From Jeotgalibacillus proteolyticus (lineage in GTDB: Bacteria; Bacillota; Bacilli; Bacillales; Jeotgalibacillaceae), in contig NZ_PREZ01000003.1 in assembly GCF_002926065.1 (NCBI RefSeq), positions 126,501 to 190,500 on the forward strand: a stretch of DNA of 64,000 bases, in the 5' to 3' direction. A model generated the notes under the pieces. That model was not told the DNA's origin, made no database searches, and worked only from the letters and a program-made list of their open reading frames with translations. Position 1 is the stretch's first letter. Each line of letters opens with the position of its first letter. Below are positions 42,821 to 51,647 of this stretch, one piece after another. Position numbers and translations under genes: made by a program.

Positions 42821-43747
42821 CTACAGCATTAAATATGCAATAAATGGAATGGTCGCCAGACAAAGCAGCGTCGAACCAAAAATGGCCACAACAGCAGTAT
42901 CTTCCTCAGAAGTATATCGTGAAAACAGTACGGCTACCACCATTGCGGTCGGCATGGCTGTTTGCAGTACAATCATTTGGGAAATCCAGCCGTCGAAGGA
43001 TAATAGCGAGAGAATTACCATCATGGCCAGCGGAATGATTAGTAGTCTGAAAGAAAGAGGAAACCATAGCTCCGGGAAAAACACTTTATCTTTTTTCTTT
43101 AGCAAAGGAGGCAGCAGCATTCCTACGTATAGCATTGCCATAGGAGCAGCAAGAGCAGCAAGCATACTGGTCAGCTGAACAATCATATGTGGAGGCTGAA
43201 AACCGGTAATGGCAGATAAAATCCCTACAATAATTGCCACCACTGGAACGTTTATTAATGCCTTTAGCTGGCGGAAACGAAACTTTCCCTCAGCCTGCAG
43301 CAAATAAACCACTAATGTGTAGACAACTACGCTAAGTCCGGCATCAAAAATAGCCGCCAAAAAGCCACCCATAGGACCAAAAATGGTAGCAATTAAGGGG
43401 ATCCCGATAAATCCTGTATTTCCGAGCGCACCCAAAATAGTCATTTTTAAAGCAAAAATGGATTTAAAACGAAAGATCCGGGCAAATGCCCCTACAAATA
43501 AAAGAGCGCCTATATGATAGGCAAGCGATATTCCAAAGACCGTCCCTGCAAGTGCAAGCGTATCCCCGGTCATCTCCACACTGAATATGCCATTTAAAAT
43601 AACCGCCGGAACAGCTACATTTATGATTAATAAAATAAGTACATATTTCACTTCCCTCGTGACATCAACACGAAGAGCGAAAAAAGAACCAATTGCAATC
43701 ATGATCCCCATCACACAAATGGTGGATATGACAACTTGTATATCCAT
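42821..43747 (-). CDS. AEC family (auxin efflux carrier-like) transporter
   Basis: The product (about 308 residues, ten helices in two five-helix halves) has AVPAVILNGIF and GALGNTGFIGIPLIATIFG in the first half, and the QTAMPTAMVVAVLFSRYTSEE block near the C-terminus, as in AEC carriers. Bacterial members transport malate, malonate or similar organic acids. An ATG at 43747 with AAAGGA eight bases upstream is chosen over the upstream 43783. Substrate unknown. Confidence 0.87.
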   Translation of the reverse strand: MDIQVVISTICVMGIMIAIGSFFALRVDVTREVKYVLILLIINVAVPAVILNGIFSVEMTGDTLALAGTVFGISLAYHIGALLFVGAFARIFRFKSIFALKMTILGALGNTGFIGIPLIATIFGPMGGFLAAIFDAGLSVVVYTLVVYLLQAEGKFRFRQLKALINVPVVAIIVGILSAITGFQPPHMIVQLTSMLAALAAPMAMLYVGMLLPPLLKKKDKVFFPELWFPLSFRLLIIPLAMMVILSLLSFDGWISQMIVLQTAMPTAMVVAVLFSRYTSEEDTAVVAIFGSTLLCLATIPFIAYLML

Positions 43748-43964
43748 GAACAAGATCCTTTCTGACAGGAATAATTTTTTCAATCGTACTCCTCTTCCAA
43801 GTCATTGTCTAGTTAATAGGAAGGAAGAAATATTTTTCTGTTTACGAGTTTTAACGATAAAGTGCGGGGAATACATGCCATTACGGTCCCATTTTACTTT
43901 TTAAAAGCTTCGTCTTATAAAGTTAGATGATCTTGTATTTATTCCAGTAAAAGTTGGTGCTTAT

Positions 43965-44444
43965 ATGTTTCAAACAGATGATCTATGGACATTCTTATGG
44001 TCCTTTTTAATTGTATTTCCTACTGTCTCCTTTGTTCATCAACTGGGACATTCCTTTTTTGCCGTTCTATTTGGCGGAAACGCAAGCTTCTCTCTGGGAA
44101 GAGGCAGAAAGCTTTTTTGTATTGGACCGATAAGTGTCCACCGGATTTACTTTCTCGATTCCTTTTGCAAATATTCTCCGCTAAAATGGAACAATCGGTT
44201 TACTCATACGGTCGTTCATTTGGGCGGCGTCATTTTTAATGTTGGGTCTATTCTATTAATCAATTCCTTGATTACTGTGGATCTTCTTGATCCTCACGTT
44301 TTCTTTTATCAATATGCCTACTTCTCTGTTTATTTTGCAGCTTTCTCTCTGCTCCCTGTCAGCTTTGGGGATAACCGATACAGTGATGGGATGGCAGTTT
44401 ACCGGATTCTCCGTTATGGAGACCGTATACAGTTACTAAATTAA
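43965..44444 (+). CDS. M50-like membrane protein with HQLGH in place of HELGH
   Basis: This 159-residue hydrophobic protein carries VHQLGHSFFAVLFGG at about residues 24-38, matching the M50/site-2 protease helix HExxHxxxA, except that the catalytic Glu is Gln (codon CAA). A C-terminal SLLPVSFGDNRYSDGMAVYRIL resembles the second M50 motif (N/D-P-...-DG), which supplies the third metal ligand. A HTVVHLGGVIFNVGS helix lies between. It may be an inactive or altered member; I do not recognise a named family. The ribosome binding site is weak. Confidence 0.7.
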   Translation: MFQTDDLWTFLWSFLIVFPTVSFVHQLGHSFFAVLFGGNASFSLGRGRKLFCIGPISVHRIYFLDSFCKYSPLKWNNRFTHTVVHLGGVIFNVGSILLINSLITVDLLDPHVFFYQYAYFSVYFAAFSLLPVSFGDNRYSDGMAVYRILRYGDRIQLLN

Positions 44445-44548
44445 AAAAAGGTGCAGCTTGAGTCTGCTCCCGAGCCCCTTTAAAAGGAATATATTTGCCA
44501 AACCATGCTACAATTAAGACTAAACCAGTAAACAGAATGGAGATGAAA

Positions 44549-45094
44549 ATGAGTAAAGGATTTCATGTCATTGTCCTCCTTCTTCTTCTTGGAGCAGCTG
44601 TCATATGGGTGACCCAGGAGCATGAACGCCGGGAAGAGCTGGCTAATGTTCCTATGCCAACAGAGCTTCATCCTATAGTGGAGGAAAGTAAAAATGAGCT
44701 CGTTGACCGGGCAGCTGATAAAGGGATTGAGGTCGTCATCACGGACGGCTTCCGTTCAAAGGAAGAACAGGACGAGATTTATGCCCAGGGAAGAACGACA
44801 GAGGGTTCGATCGTCTCATACGCTGAAGGCGGAGAGTCTTATCATAATTATGGTCTTGCCATTGACTTTGCTTTGCGTACAGAAAGCGGAAATGTAGTAT
44901 GGGATATGGAATATGACGGGAATAATAACGGGAAATCCGACTGGATGGAAGTTGTGGATATAGCTAAGGATCTCGGCTTTGAATGGGGCGGGGACTTTGC
45001 GCGGTTTAACGATTACCCTCATCTTCAGATGACCTTCGGACTCTCTATCCGTGAGCTTCAGCGCGGAGAAAGACCGGATATTACTATAGAATAA
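44549..45094 (+). CDS. cwlK: Peptidoglycan L-alanyl-D-glutamate endopeptidase, CwlK-like (M15)
   Basis: The protein (about 181 residues) closely matches B. subtilis CwlK: an N-terminal membrane or signal helix, then PMPTELHPIVEESK, VVITDGFRSKEEQDEIYAQGRT, the zinc ligands in SYHNYGLAIDFAL and the final HxH-type ligand in FNDYPHLQM. It cleaves the L-Ala-D-Glu bond of the peptidoglycan stem peptide outside the cell. GGAG sits six bases before the ATG at 44549. Confidence 0.9.
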   Translation: MSKGFHVIVLLLLLGAAVIWVTQEHERREELANVPMPTELHPIVEESKNELVDRAADKGIEVVITDGFRSKEEQDEIYAQGRTTEGSIVSYAEGGESYHNYGLAIDFALRTESGNVVWDMEYDGNNNGKSDWMEVVDIAKDLGFEWGGDFARFNDYPHLQMTFGLSIRELQRGERPDITIE

Positions 45095-45095
45095 A

Positions 45096-45270
45096 GGGGG
45101 TGGGACAAATGTGTCTCACCCTCTCTCTTATGCCCGGTTCACTGCGCTTCAGGGGGACGCTTTCCGCGGGGAGGGGCCCTTCGCTAACTTGCTTTCAGCA
45201 AGTGGATCTCAAGCTCCCTCTTCATCCCGCAGGAGTCGCCCCCTTCCACTCCGTTCACCTCACGTTAATA
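45096..45270. repeat. Type-ii interspersed repeat, full copy
   Basis: GGTGGGACA-AATG-TGTCTCACC hairpin (45099-45120), then GGTTCACTGCGCTTCAGG, the GC-rich core with ACTTGCT-TTC-AGCAAGT, and CTCCGTTCACCTCACGTT. The outer arm CCCTTCG no longer pairs with CTCAAG in this copy. It directly follows cwlK and may terminate it. Confidence 0.85.
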
Positions 45271-45302
45271 AAATGATGGTTTTGTACCAGCCTCTTCTAA
45301 AC

Positions 45303-45962
45303 TCACCTAATCGACACCTTTAAAAAGGAATAACCGCTTTCTTTATGTATACCGTTAAAGGCTAAAGGGATTTTTTCATTAAAAATAGGTCCGTTCACCA
45401 CCACGGTATGAAATTCTCCTTTTTCTCCGCAAGCATCAATTCCATATGACTTTAGCTCTTGAATTACTTCCTTTGTAAGGGTTTTGCCAAGAAAAGAAGC
45501 TGGAAGCACTTCATCCTTCACAACAATGATGATGCATTCAAACCCTTCATCCAAAAGCTCATTTAATACCTGCTCTCTTTCCATTTTCCAAAGAGGATGA
45601 TACGGAGTTACTCCTGCTTTTTCACAAGTATTCTCTACCCACGTTAAATGGTCCTCGAGGTCGATATCCCCAAAGACCCCATAAGTAATCCCTTCTTCCT
45701 TCATTTCGGCTAAAGCCTCTAAAAAAACCCCTTCATAGCTCTGCCATGAAGCCCCCTTTATCAGCAGGGGCACATTCAATGATTTGGCCTGCGCTTCAAG
45801 TACAGCAAGAGGCAAAGCATGTGAACGCGAGCGTTTTTCATTTTCCTCAAACATGGTAAGGAGCTTCTGAGGTTTTCCTCCTTCTTTGAATGCTTTATAA
45901 AAAGCGAGCGTGGAATCCTTGCCGCCGCTCCATGAGCAGAAAAAAGGCTGCTGATTTGTCAC
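45303..45962 (-). CDS. Dph6-like PP-loop ATP pyrophosphatase
   Basis: This 219-residue adenine-nucleotide alpha-hydrolase has the PP-loop CSWSGGKDSTLAFYKA and C-terminal motifs GIDACGEKGEFHTVVVNGP typical of diphthine-ammonia ligase homologues. Bacteria do not make diphthamide, so the eukaryotic function cannot apply; an ATP-dependent amidation or thiolation of another substrate is likely. GTG start after AAGGAGGAG. It overlaps the upstream HAD gene by four bases. Confidence 0.87.
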   Translation of the reverse strand: MTNQQPFFCSWSGGKDSTLAFYKAFKEGGKPQKLLTMFEENEKRSRSHALPLAVLEAQAKSLNVPLLIKGASWQSYEGVFLEALAEMKEEGITYGVFGDIDLEDHLTWVENTCEKAGVTPYHPLWKMEREQVLNELLDEGFECIIIVVKDEVLPASFLGKTLTKEVIQELKSYGIDACGEKGEFHTVVVNGPIFNEKIPLAFNGIHKESGYSFLKVSIR

Positions 45963-46609
45963 TCTGCACTCCTCCTTTGCTTATTGACGAGCTGTACAAT
46001 ATCCGCAATCGCATCTATTCGGAAGTCTGCCTTGCCCCATTCTTCTTCGGTTCCAAAGCCGTATTGGCAAATGACAGCGGGCACCCCATGTGCGTTTGCA
46101 GCTTCAATATCAGATGAGCGGTCCCCCACCATGTATACATCTTCTTTTGGAAAGGTTTCAAAATGCGAGGTCAGAATATCGGCTTTTTTCTCTCCATTAA
46201 TGGACCCGAGACAGATAGGAGACGAAAAATAGTGGCGTATTTCCTGCGTATCGAGCACCATATCCAAATAGTTTGTCCCGCAATTCGAAGCAGTTGACAG
46301 TGTATGTCCCTGCTCCTTTAAGACAGCCAGCGTTTCCCGTACGCCCGGAAATAAAATGTCGTTCCCTTTAACCAGCTGGTACAGGAATGTGCTTCGTCTT
46401 GAACGAATGATATTTCTTTCCTGCATGCTCGCCTGAGGTACAACCTTCTCCCAGAAGTCTGCGCCTGTTAAACCAAATGCTGATCTCACTAAATCCGCTG
46501 AAGGCTCCTCTATATGCTGCATATCCTCTATAGACAAGTGAATTGCTTTTGTCATATAGTCTGTTGAATCAACAAGTGTACCGTCTAAATCAAACAAAAT
46601 AAAAGCCAT
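45959..46609 (-). CDS. HAD superfamily hydrolase
   Basis: The 216-residue phosphatase has motif I FDLDGTLVDS at the N-terminus, a helical cap, motif II STASNCG and motif IV MVGDRSSDIEAANAHG. It is a phosphoglycolate-phosphatase-like subfamily I enzyme with unknown substrate. AGGAGG precedes the ATG. Coupled (four-base overlap) to the Dph6-like gene, which suggests a shared pathway. Confidence 0.9.
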   Translation of the reverse strand: MAFILFDLDGTLVDSTDYMTKAIHLSIEDMQHIEEPSADLVRSAFGLTGADFWEKVVPQASMQERNIIRSRRSTFLYQLVKGNDILFPGVRETLAVLKEQGHTLSTASNCGTNYLDMVLDTQEIRHYFSSPICLGSINGEKKADILTSHFETFPKEDVYMVGDRSSDIEAANAHGVPAVICQYGFGTEEEWGKADFRIDAIADIVQLVNKQRRSAE

Positions 46610-46764
46610 TAAAATTCCTCCTAAAAACGAGTTAACAATCTACTTCTCTATTATGACATACATTTCTGCAATCTTAAAAAACCCAGTTTCTTCTATAAAA
46701 AAATGAAAAGGATTTATTCATTATTTGATTGAAAAACTCTTTTTTTGTCGATGATCTTAAAGAA

Positions 46765-46795
46765 GTTTGTATATCGACTAAACAAAGATTATGAT
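46765..46795 (+). promoter_or_regulatory. Promoter of xylR with a possible operator
   Basis: TTGTAT (46767-46772) and TATGAT (46790-46795) are 17 bp apart. The spacer is flanked by GTTTGT and TAAACAAA, loosely reminiscent of xylose operator half-sites; that part is weak. Confidence 0.5.
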
Positions 46796-46835
46796 AAGAT
46801 AATTTTACTATGATACTTATAAAGGAGTTTATCCG

Positions 46836-48017
46836 ATGACGATCCAACATACATGGAACCAGCATGTTGTAAAAAAAGGAAATAAATCAATTGTTTTTCA
46901 ATACATCATTAATCATACACCCATTTCTCGTGCCGATATTGCAAAGGCGACCGGATTAAATAAAAGCACTGTCTCCTCCCTCGTAAGCGAATTGCTGGAT
47001 GAAAACCTTATTTATGAGTCCGGCCCGGGAGAATCGAGCGGAGGTAGAAGACCGGTTATGCTTCTGTTTAATGAGCTTTCGGGGTTTTCCATTGGCATCG
47101 ATTTAGGGGTAAATTATTTGCTCGGCATTTTAACAGACCTGAGTGGGAACATCGTAAATGAAGAAAAAGTTCACTTTACAGAATTACCTTATGAACAAAT
47201 TCAGGAAGAACTATTTACTATGATTACTACTCTTATTAAAAACGCACCCTCCAGTACCTATGGTGTTATTGGAATCGGGATAGGGGTTCCTGGTGCTGTT
47301 AATAAAGAAGGCGAAGTCCTGCATGCTCCTAATTTAATGTGGGAAAATGTGAAGCTAAAGAGTATTGTTGAAGAGAAATATTCCATACCCGTGATCATTG
47401 CTAACGAAGCAAATGCCGGAGCTTATGGCGAAAAGAAATTTGGTGCGGGCAAGGATGCAAACAATTTAGTTTACGTAAGTGCCGGTACAGGAATTGGAGC
47501 AGGACTGATCTTAAATGGTCAGTTGTATCAGGGGAATAACGGATTCTCTGGCGAGATGGGTCACATGACTATTGAGGTTGACGGACCACAGTGTACTTGT
47601 GGAAGCAATGGCTGCTGGGAGTTGTATGCATCTGAAAAAGCCCTTTTAATTAAAGCAGCTTTGGTTCAAAAAACAGCTGTTAGCAGCGAGATCAGCCTTG
47701 AAGCATTACTAAAGCTAGCACCTGAAGACCCACACATTTTAAACCTTTTCAAAGAGATCGGAACGTATCTTGGAGTCGGAATTAACAATATCATTCAGAC
47801 CTTTAATCCTGATCACGTTATCATCGGAAACAGACTGGAAGCTGCAAAGCATTATTTAAATAATCCAATCGTAACGTATATAAAAGAGCATACTCAGCCC
47901 TTTCACCAAAATGAATTAGAAGTCAGTTTTTCTCAGCTATCCACCCATTCAACAGCGCTTGGTGTGGCAGCATTTACAGTGGAGAGCTTTCTTCAAATAG
48001 AATTGGTGACCACATAA
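46836..48017 (+). CDS. xylR: ROK family transcriptional regulator, XylR-like
   Basis: The 393-residue ROK repressor has an N-terminal winged helix (ISRADIAKATGLNKSTVSSLVSELL). The ROK sugar-binding domain follows, with ESSGGRRPVMLLFN, GIDLGVNY, NEANAGAYGEKKFGAG, GTGIGAGLI and the zinc motif CTCGSNGCWELYASE. Similarity to B. subtilis XylR runs over the full length. No xylA, xylB or xynB gene is in the window, so it either controls a distant locus or binds another sugar. TAAAGGAG precedes the ATG. Confidence 0.85.
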   Translation: MTIQHTWNQHVVKKGNKSIVFQYIINHTPISRADIAKATGLNKSTVSSLVSELLDENLIYESGPGESSGGRRPVMLLFNELSGFSIGIDLGVNYLLGILTDLSGNIVNEEKVHFTELPYEQIQEELFTMITTLIKNAPSSTYGVIGIGIGVPGAVNKEGEVLHAPNLMWENVKLKSIVEEKYSIPVIIANEANAGAYGEKKFGAGKDANNLVYVSAGTGIGAGLILNGQLYQGNNGFSGEMGHMTIEVDGPQCTCGSNGCWELYASEKALLIKAALVQKTAVSSEISLEALLKLAPEDPHILNLFKEIGTYLGVGINNIIQTFNPDHVIIGNRLEAAKHYLNNPIVTYIKEHTQPFHQNELEVSFSQLSTHSTALGVAAFTVESFLQIELVTT

Positions 48018-48138
48018 GAGATTTGTTCTCCCCTCCCTTCTCATGCAAAAGAAATGATTGAAAGAGAAGCTGATTACATGATTTTTACCGACTATCATGG
48101 CATACTATTTTTCATGAATGAACAAGGGAGGAAATGAA

Positions 48139-49140
48139 ATGAAGCTTGGGATTCTGGATCAAATCCCTTTGCCTAAAGGCACGACTGTATCTCAAACCCT
48201 TGAGTCGACGTTTTCTCTTGCAAAAGAAGCTGAGCGTTTGGGTTACAGCAGATATTGGATTGCTGAACATCATAATACAAACGGGTTGCTAAGTGCTGCG
48301 CCTGAAATCCTCATGACCGGAATTCTATCTAAAACGAGCTCCATCCAAGTGGGATCGGGGGGAATACTCCTGCCTCAATACAGCCCTCTTAAGGTGGCAG
48401 AAGTATTTAAAACGATGGAGGCTATGTTTCCAAAACGAATTAACCTGGGGATTGGCCGTTCTCCCGGAGGCACGGAACGCACGCGTAAAGCGTTAACAGA
48501 CGGCAGAGAAAATAATTTATCAGAATTTCCAAAACAGACGGATGAATTAATTGGTTTTTTGCATAATCAACTGCCAAAAACTCATCCCTATCGAATGGTA
48601 AAGGTCACTCCTCGTCCCGGTGAAGCGCCTCCCCTTTGGATACTTGGGCTGTCCCCTTCAAGCGGCAAGCTTGCCGGTGAAAGAGGTTTGGGGCTTGTAT
48701 TCGGCCATTTTATTAATCCTGATAAGTGGGAAGAAACTCTGCTCACTTACAGGGATTCATTTAAGGCTGTCTCAGATTTTGATAAACCCCATATTATTGT
48801 CTGTGTGTTTGTCGTATGCGCACCTACCCTCGAAAGTGCTGAAGAGCTTGCAAAAACACAGGATCGTTGGCTGCTTGGTATAGAAAAAGGAGACTCCCAG
48901 ATCCCGTCCTTAGAGGAAGTGAACAGCCGGGAAACGACTCCAGAAGAAAAAAAGAAGATTCTCTCTAATAGAAGACGGACAATTATTGGCACACCTGAGA
49001 TGATCAGGGAAAAGCTTGAGGAGCTTTCTGTAAAGTACGGGACAGACGAATTTCTTCTCATTACAAATATTCACGGTCAGAAGGAACGCCTGCAATCGTA
49101 TCAGCTTATCGCCGAAGTTATGGAATTAGAGAAAAAATAA
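48139..49140 (+). CDS. LLM class flavin-dependent oxidoreductase
   Basis: This luciferase-like monooxygenase (333 residues) has the characteristic N-terminal KLGILDQIPLPKG, GYSRYWIAEHHN, VGSGGILLPQYSPLKVAEVF and LGIGRSPGG blocks of the MsnO8-type subgroup. It uses FMNH2 to oxidise an unidentified substrate. GGGAGG precedes the ATG at 48139; the frame opens seven codons earlier without a site. Terminated by a strong hairpin. Confidence 0.9.
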   Translation: MKLGILDQIPLPKGTTVSQTLESTFSLAKEAERLGYSRYWIAEHHNTNGLLSAAPEILMTGILSKTSSIQVGSGGILLPQYSPLKVAEVFKTMEAMFPKRINLGIGRSPGGTERTRKALTDGRENNLSEFPKQTDELIGFLHNQLPKTHPYRMVKVTPRPGEAPPLWILGLSPSSGKLAGERGLGLVFGHFINPDKWEETLLTYRDSFKAVSDFDKPHIIVCVFVVCAPTLESAEELAKTQDRWLLGIEKGDSQIPSLEEVNSRETTPEEKKKILSNRRRTIIGTPEMIREKLEELSVKYGTDEFLLITNIHGQKERLQSYQLIAEVMELEKK

Positions 49141-49178
49141 AAAGTTCCCTGATTTCATTAATGAAATCAGGGAACTTT
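49141..49178. terminator. Bidirectional terminator
   Basis: An 18-bp perfect stem (AAAGTTCCCTGATTTCAT and complement, loop TA) lies between convergent genes. Confidence 0.95.
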
Positions 49179-49183
49179 TTATT

Positions 49184-50704
49184 TTAATAATTGCCAATGC
49201 TTTCTGTTGAAGCTACTTCGTTTCCCTCAAAAAAATCCTGAATAATTTGCTCATCTGAGTGAGGAATATATTCTCCTTTAACGATTTGCGCTCCATTGAT
49301 GCATCCACCTGTAAAGATAATAATATCCTGGTCATCAGAAAGCTCCAAAGAGGTTTTGACTCCCTCTTCCCTGGATAAAGAAGTATAAATATTGGAGGCT
49401 TCTTTATCAGAGAATCCCGTCATGACCTGGTCAACAATTTTTTTCGGCTCTATAAATCCCGGATGATCCACTGTAACAACAATTTCATCAGCTTGTCCTT
49501 CAATGGTCCGTGCCATTTTCGGCATTTTATCAAAGTCTCTGATTCCTACTCCCGCGATCATGACAATGAGCTTTCGATAGTCAAGCTTTTTCGCCTCTTC
49601 AATCAGATTGGAAAGAGCTACCGGGGTGTGAGCATAGTCAAGGATAATTTTTCTCTTACCGTAATCATCGATAACCTGAAAACGACCGAACGGATTTTTA
49701 ATTTTATCAAAAATAGGAATCATCGACTCAATAGCAAACCCGTTATGCAACCCGACACAGATAGCAGCCAGGAGATTCGCTACATTGTATTCACCAAAAA
49801 CGGATGAATGCACAATATACGATCGATTATTAACGATTAATTCAAATGATGTTCCGTCTTCTGCAACATGAATATTTGAAGCAATCACATCTGCGTTGGA
49901 TGATCGATTTAAACTGTAGGTCAGCGCGTGTCCCTTGTAGGCCTTTATCAGATCCGGCCCCATTCCTTCATCATCGAGGTTGATCACAGCTTTTTTTGCC
50001 TGCTTAAATAAATTCATCTTTGCTGTTTTGTAGTGCTCCAGGGTTTTATGGTATTCAAGATGCTCAGGGGACAAATTCGTGTGAATGGCAATATCGAAAT
50101 CAATGCCTTCTACTCTTTTTTGATCTACCGCAATCGAAGAAACCTCCATGACGGCAGCCTGATCCTTTCTTTCATGAAGCAGCTTAAAAATCTGATGCAG
50201 ATCCGGAGCTTCAGGTGTTGTAGGCGTACTCTTTTTATATTCAATTTCCTCTGTAGATGACCAAATCCCATTTGTCCCGATGCAGCCGGCAGGAATGTTC
50301 AGCTGTGTTAACAGCGAGCTGACAAAAGTGGCAACGGTCGTTTTTCCATTGGTCCCGGTAATGCCGATTGTTTGTATATTTTCATGTATATTCTCATAAA
50401 ACAAGATAGAAAAATGAGCCAGAGCATATCTTACATCCTGTACCACCATAAAGGTACAATGCGGATATTCCTCTTTTAACTTCTCAAACTGTGCTATATC
50501 GGTGCCAACAATCACGACAGCACCATTTTCTATGGCTTCTACTATAAAATCATGGCCGTCAGCATTTTCCCCTTTAATACAGAAAAAAGCGGTTCCCTGC
50601 TGAGCATTCCGTGAATCGTAGGCAATTGAAGTTACAGAAGGATCAGGTTTACCATATTGCCTAAGTAAACCAATTTTCTTAAGGTGTGAATCTTGAATGT
50701 TCAT
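49184..50704 (-). CDS. MurE-like UDP-N-acetylmuramoyl-tripeptide synthetase, divergent
   Basis: The 506-residue Mur ligase has the P-loop TGTNGKTT, TPTTPE, the NLSPEHLEYHKTLEHYKTAKMNLF region including the lysine that is carbamylated in Mur ligases, and YAHTPVAL. The third-residue selectivity motif DNPR (diaminopimelate) or DNPA (lysine) is replaced by DHPG, and the usual GGDRDKxKRP is GIRDFDKMPK. The protein therefore probably ligates another amino acid or acts on another peptide. It is isolated from any mur/fts cluster, which also argues for an accessory paralog. Confidence 0.8.
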   Translation of the reverse strand: MNIQDSHLKKIGLLRQYGKPDPSVTSIAYDSRNAQQGTAFFCIKGENADGHDFIVEAIENGAVVIVGTDIAQFEKLKEEYPHCTFMVVQDVRYALAHFSILFYENIHENIQTIGITGTNGKTTVATFVSSLLTQLNIPAGCIGTNGIWSSTEEIEYKKSTPTTPEAPDLHQIFKLLHERKDQAAVMEVSSIAVDQKRVEGIDFDIAIHTNLSPEHLEYHKTLEHYKTAKMNLFKQAKKAVINLDDEGMGPDLIKAYKGHALTYSLNRSSNADVIASNIHVAEDGTSFELIVNNRSYIVHSSVFGEYNVANLLAAICVGLHNGFAIESMIPIFDKIKNPFGRFQVIDDYGKRKIILDYAHTPVALSNLIEEAKKLDYRKLIVMIAGVGIRDFDKMPKMARTIEGQADEIVVTVDHPGFIEPKKIVDQVMTGFSDKEASNIYTSLSREEGVKTSLELSDDQDIIIFTGGCINGAQIVKGEYIPHSDEQIIQDFFEGNEVASTESIGNY

Positions 50705-51057
50705 CGCTTCTCTCCGTCCGTTTTGTTAATTTTCATTTGAGAAAAGTGCAAACGTCTCCTAAATAGTAAACAAAACTCTTTAAACATTACCCCTGTTTTC
50801 GACAACTTATTCTTTTTTTCTTCATCTTTTTTTCAAAAAATGAAATACAGTTATATATACTTACTCAAATGCGTTACTTTACTCCTGCTTTCTGAACCAT
50901 ACGTCTGCCCCGTTTAGGTTTTGCAATTTTTGTTCGATTATTAGTCCATATCTGCACCATTAAATGGGTATGGACTATCTTCATTAATAAATATTTGTTT
51001 TCACCGTCCTCTTTCTAGCGTAAAATGGACAAGAAAATAATTTGGCGGGGGATTAGA
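50705..51057. other. Intergenic region between divergent genes
   Basis: About 350 AT-rich bases with no credible ORF. AGTCCATA/TATGGACT (50943-50976) is an 8-bp inverted repeat with an 18-base loop; its meaning is unclear. Confidence 0.4.
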
Positions 51058-51555
51058 ATGGTCAATATTAGAAATGCAGTAAGCACAGATTTACCTGAAA
51101 TGGCGAAAATATATAATCAGGCCATTCGGGAAACCGCAGCGACATTCGATTTAAGAGAGCAGACCCTGGAGGAAAGACAGCAGTGGTTTGACAAGTACGG
51201 GGAGAACCACCCTTTAATTGTAGCGGAAATAAACGGTGAAGTTGCAGGGTACAGCAGCTTAAGTCCTTTTAGAGATAAAGAAGCCTATTCAAGGACCACC
51301 GAATTATCTATTTATATATCTCCTTCCTTTCAGGGAAAAGGGGTAGGCAAATCGCTTATGAAGGAAATCCTTTCGCGTGCAGAGTCCTTAGGCCACCATG
51401 TAGTAATTGGAGGAATCACCGGGGGGAATGCGGTCAGCGTTCGACTGCATGAGCAGTTTGGATTTACGTTTGTCGGATGCTTTAAAGAAGTAGGATATAA
51501 ATTCGACCAGTGGCAGGATGTTCACTTTTACCAGCTCGTTTTAACTAATGGGTAA
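51058..51555 (+). CDS. Phosphinothricin acetyltransferase-like GNAT protein
   Basis: The 165-residue protein fits the PAT/YwnH subgroup: IRNAVSTDLPEMAKIYNQAIRETAATFD, EINGEVAGYSSLSPFRDKEAY, the acetyl-CoA loop SFQGKGVGKSLM and LHEQFGFTFVGCFKEVGYKF. Such enzymes acetylate phosphinothricin or methionine sulfoximine-type compounds. GGGGG precedes the ATG at 51058; the upstream extension to 51025 lacks a site. Confidence 0.88.
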   Translation: MVNIRNAVSTDLPEMAKIYNQAIRETAATFDLREQTLEERQQWFDKYGENHPLIVAEINGEVAGYSSLSPFRDKEAYSRTTELSIYISPSFQGKGVGKSLMKEILSRAESLGHHVVIGGITGGNAVSVRLHEQFGFTFVGCFKEVGYKFDQWQDVHFYQLVLTNG

Positions 51556-51562
51556 AATAAAA

Positions 51563-51613
51563 AGGGACTGCTCAGATCATCAGTAAAGCCTGATGTCTGG
51601 CAGTCCGTTTTTG
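51563..51613. terminator. Bidirectional terminator
   Basis: GGACTGC/GCAGTCC outer stem and CATCAG/CTGATG inner stem between convergent genes, with A4 and T5 flanks. Confidence 0.85.
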
Positions 51614-51647
51614 GTTCCGGTCCATGCAGCGGGTGGAACAGCCTGCA

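Noticed and set aside
45303-45962. Diphthamide synthesis enzyme
   Set aside because: Diphthamide is not made in bacteria; only the ATP pyrophosphatase fold can be claimed.
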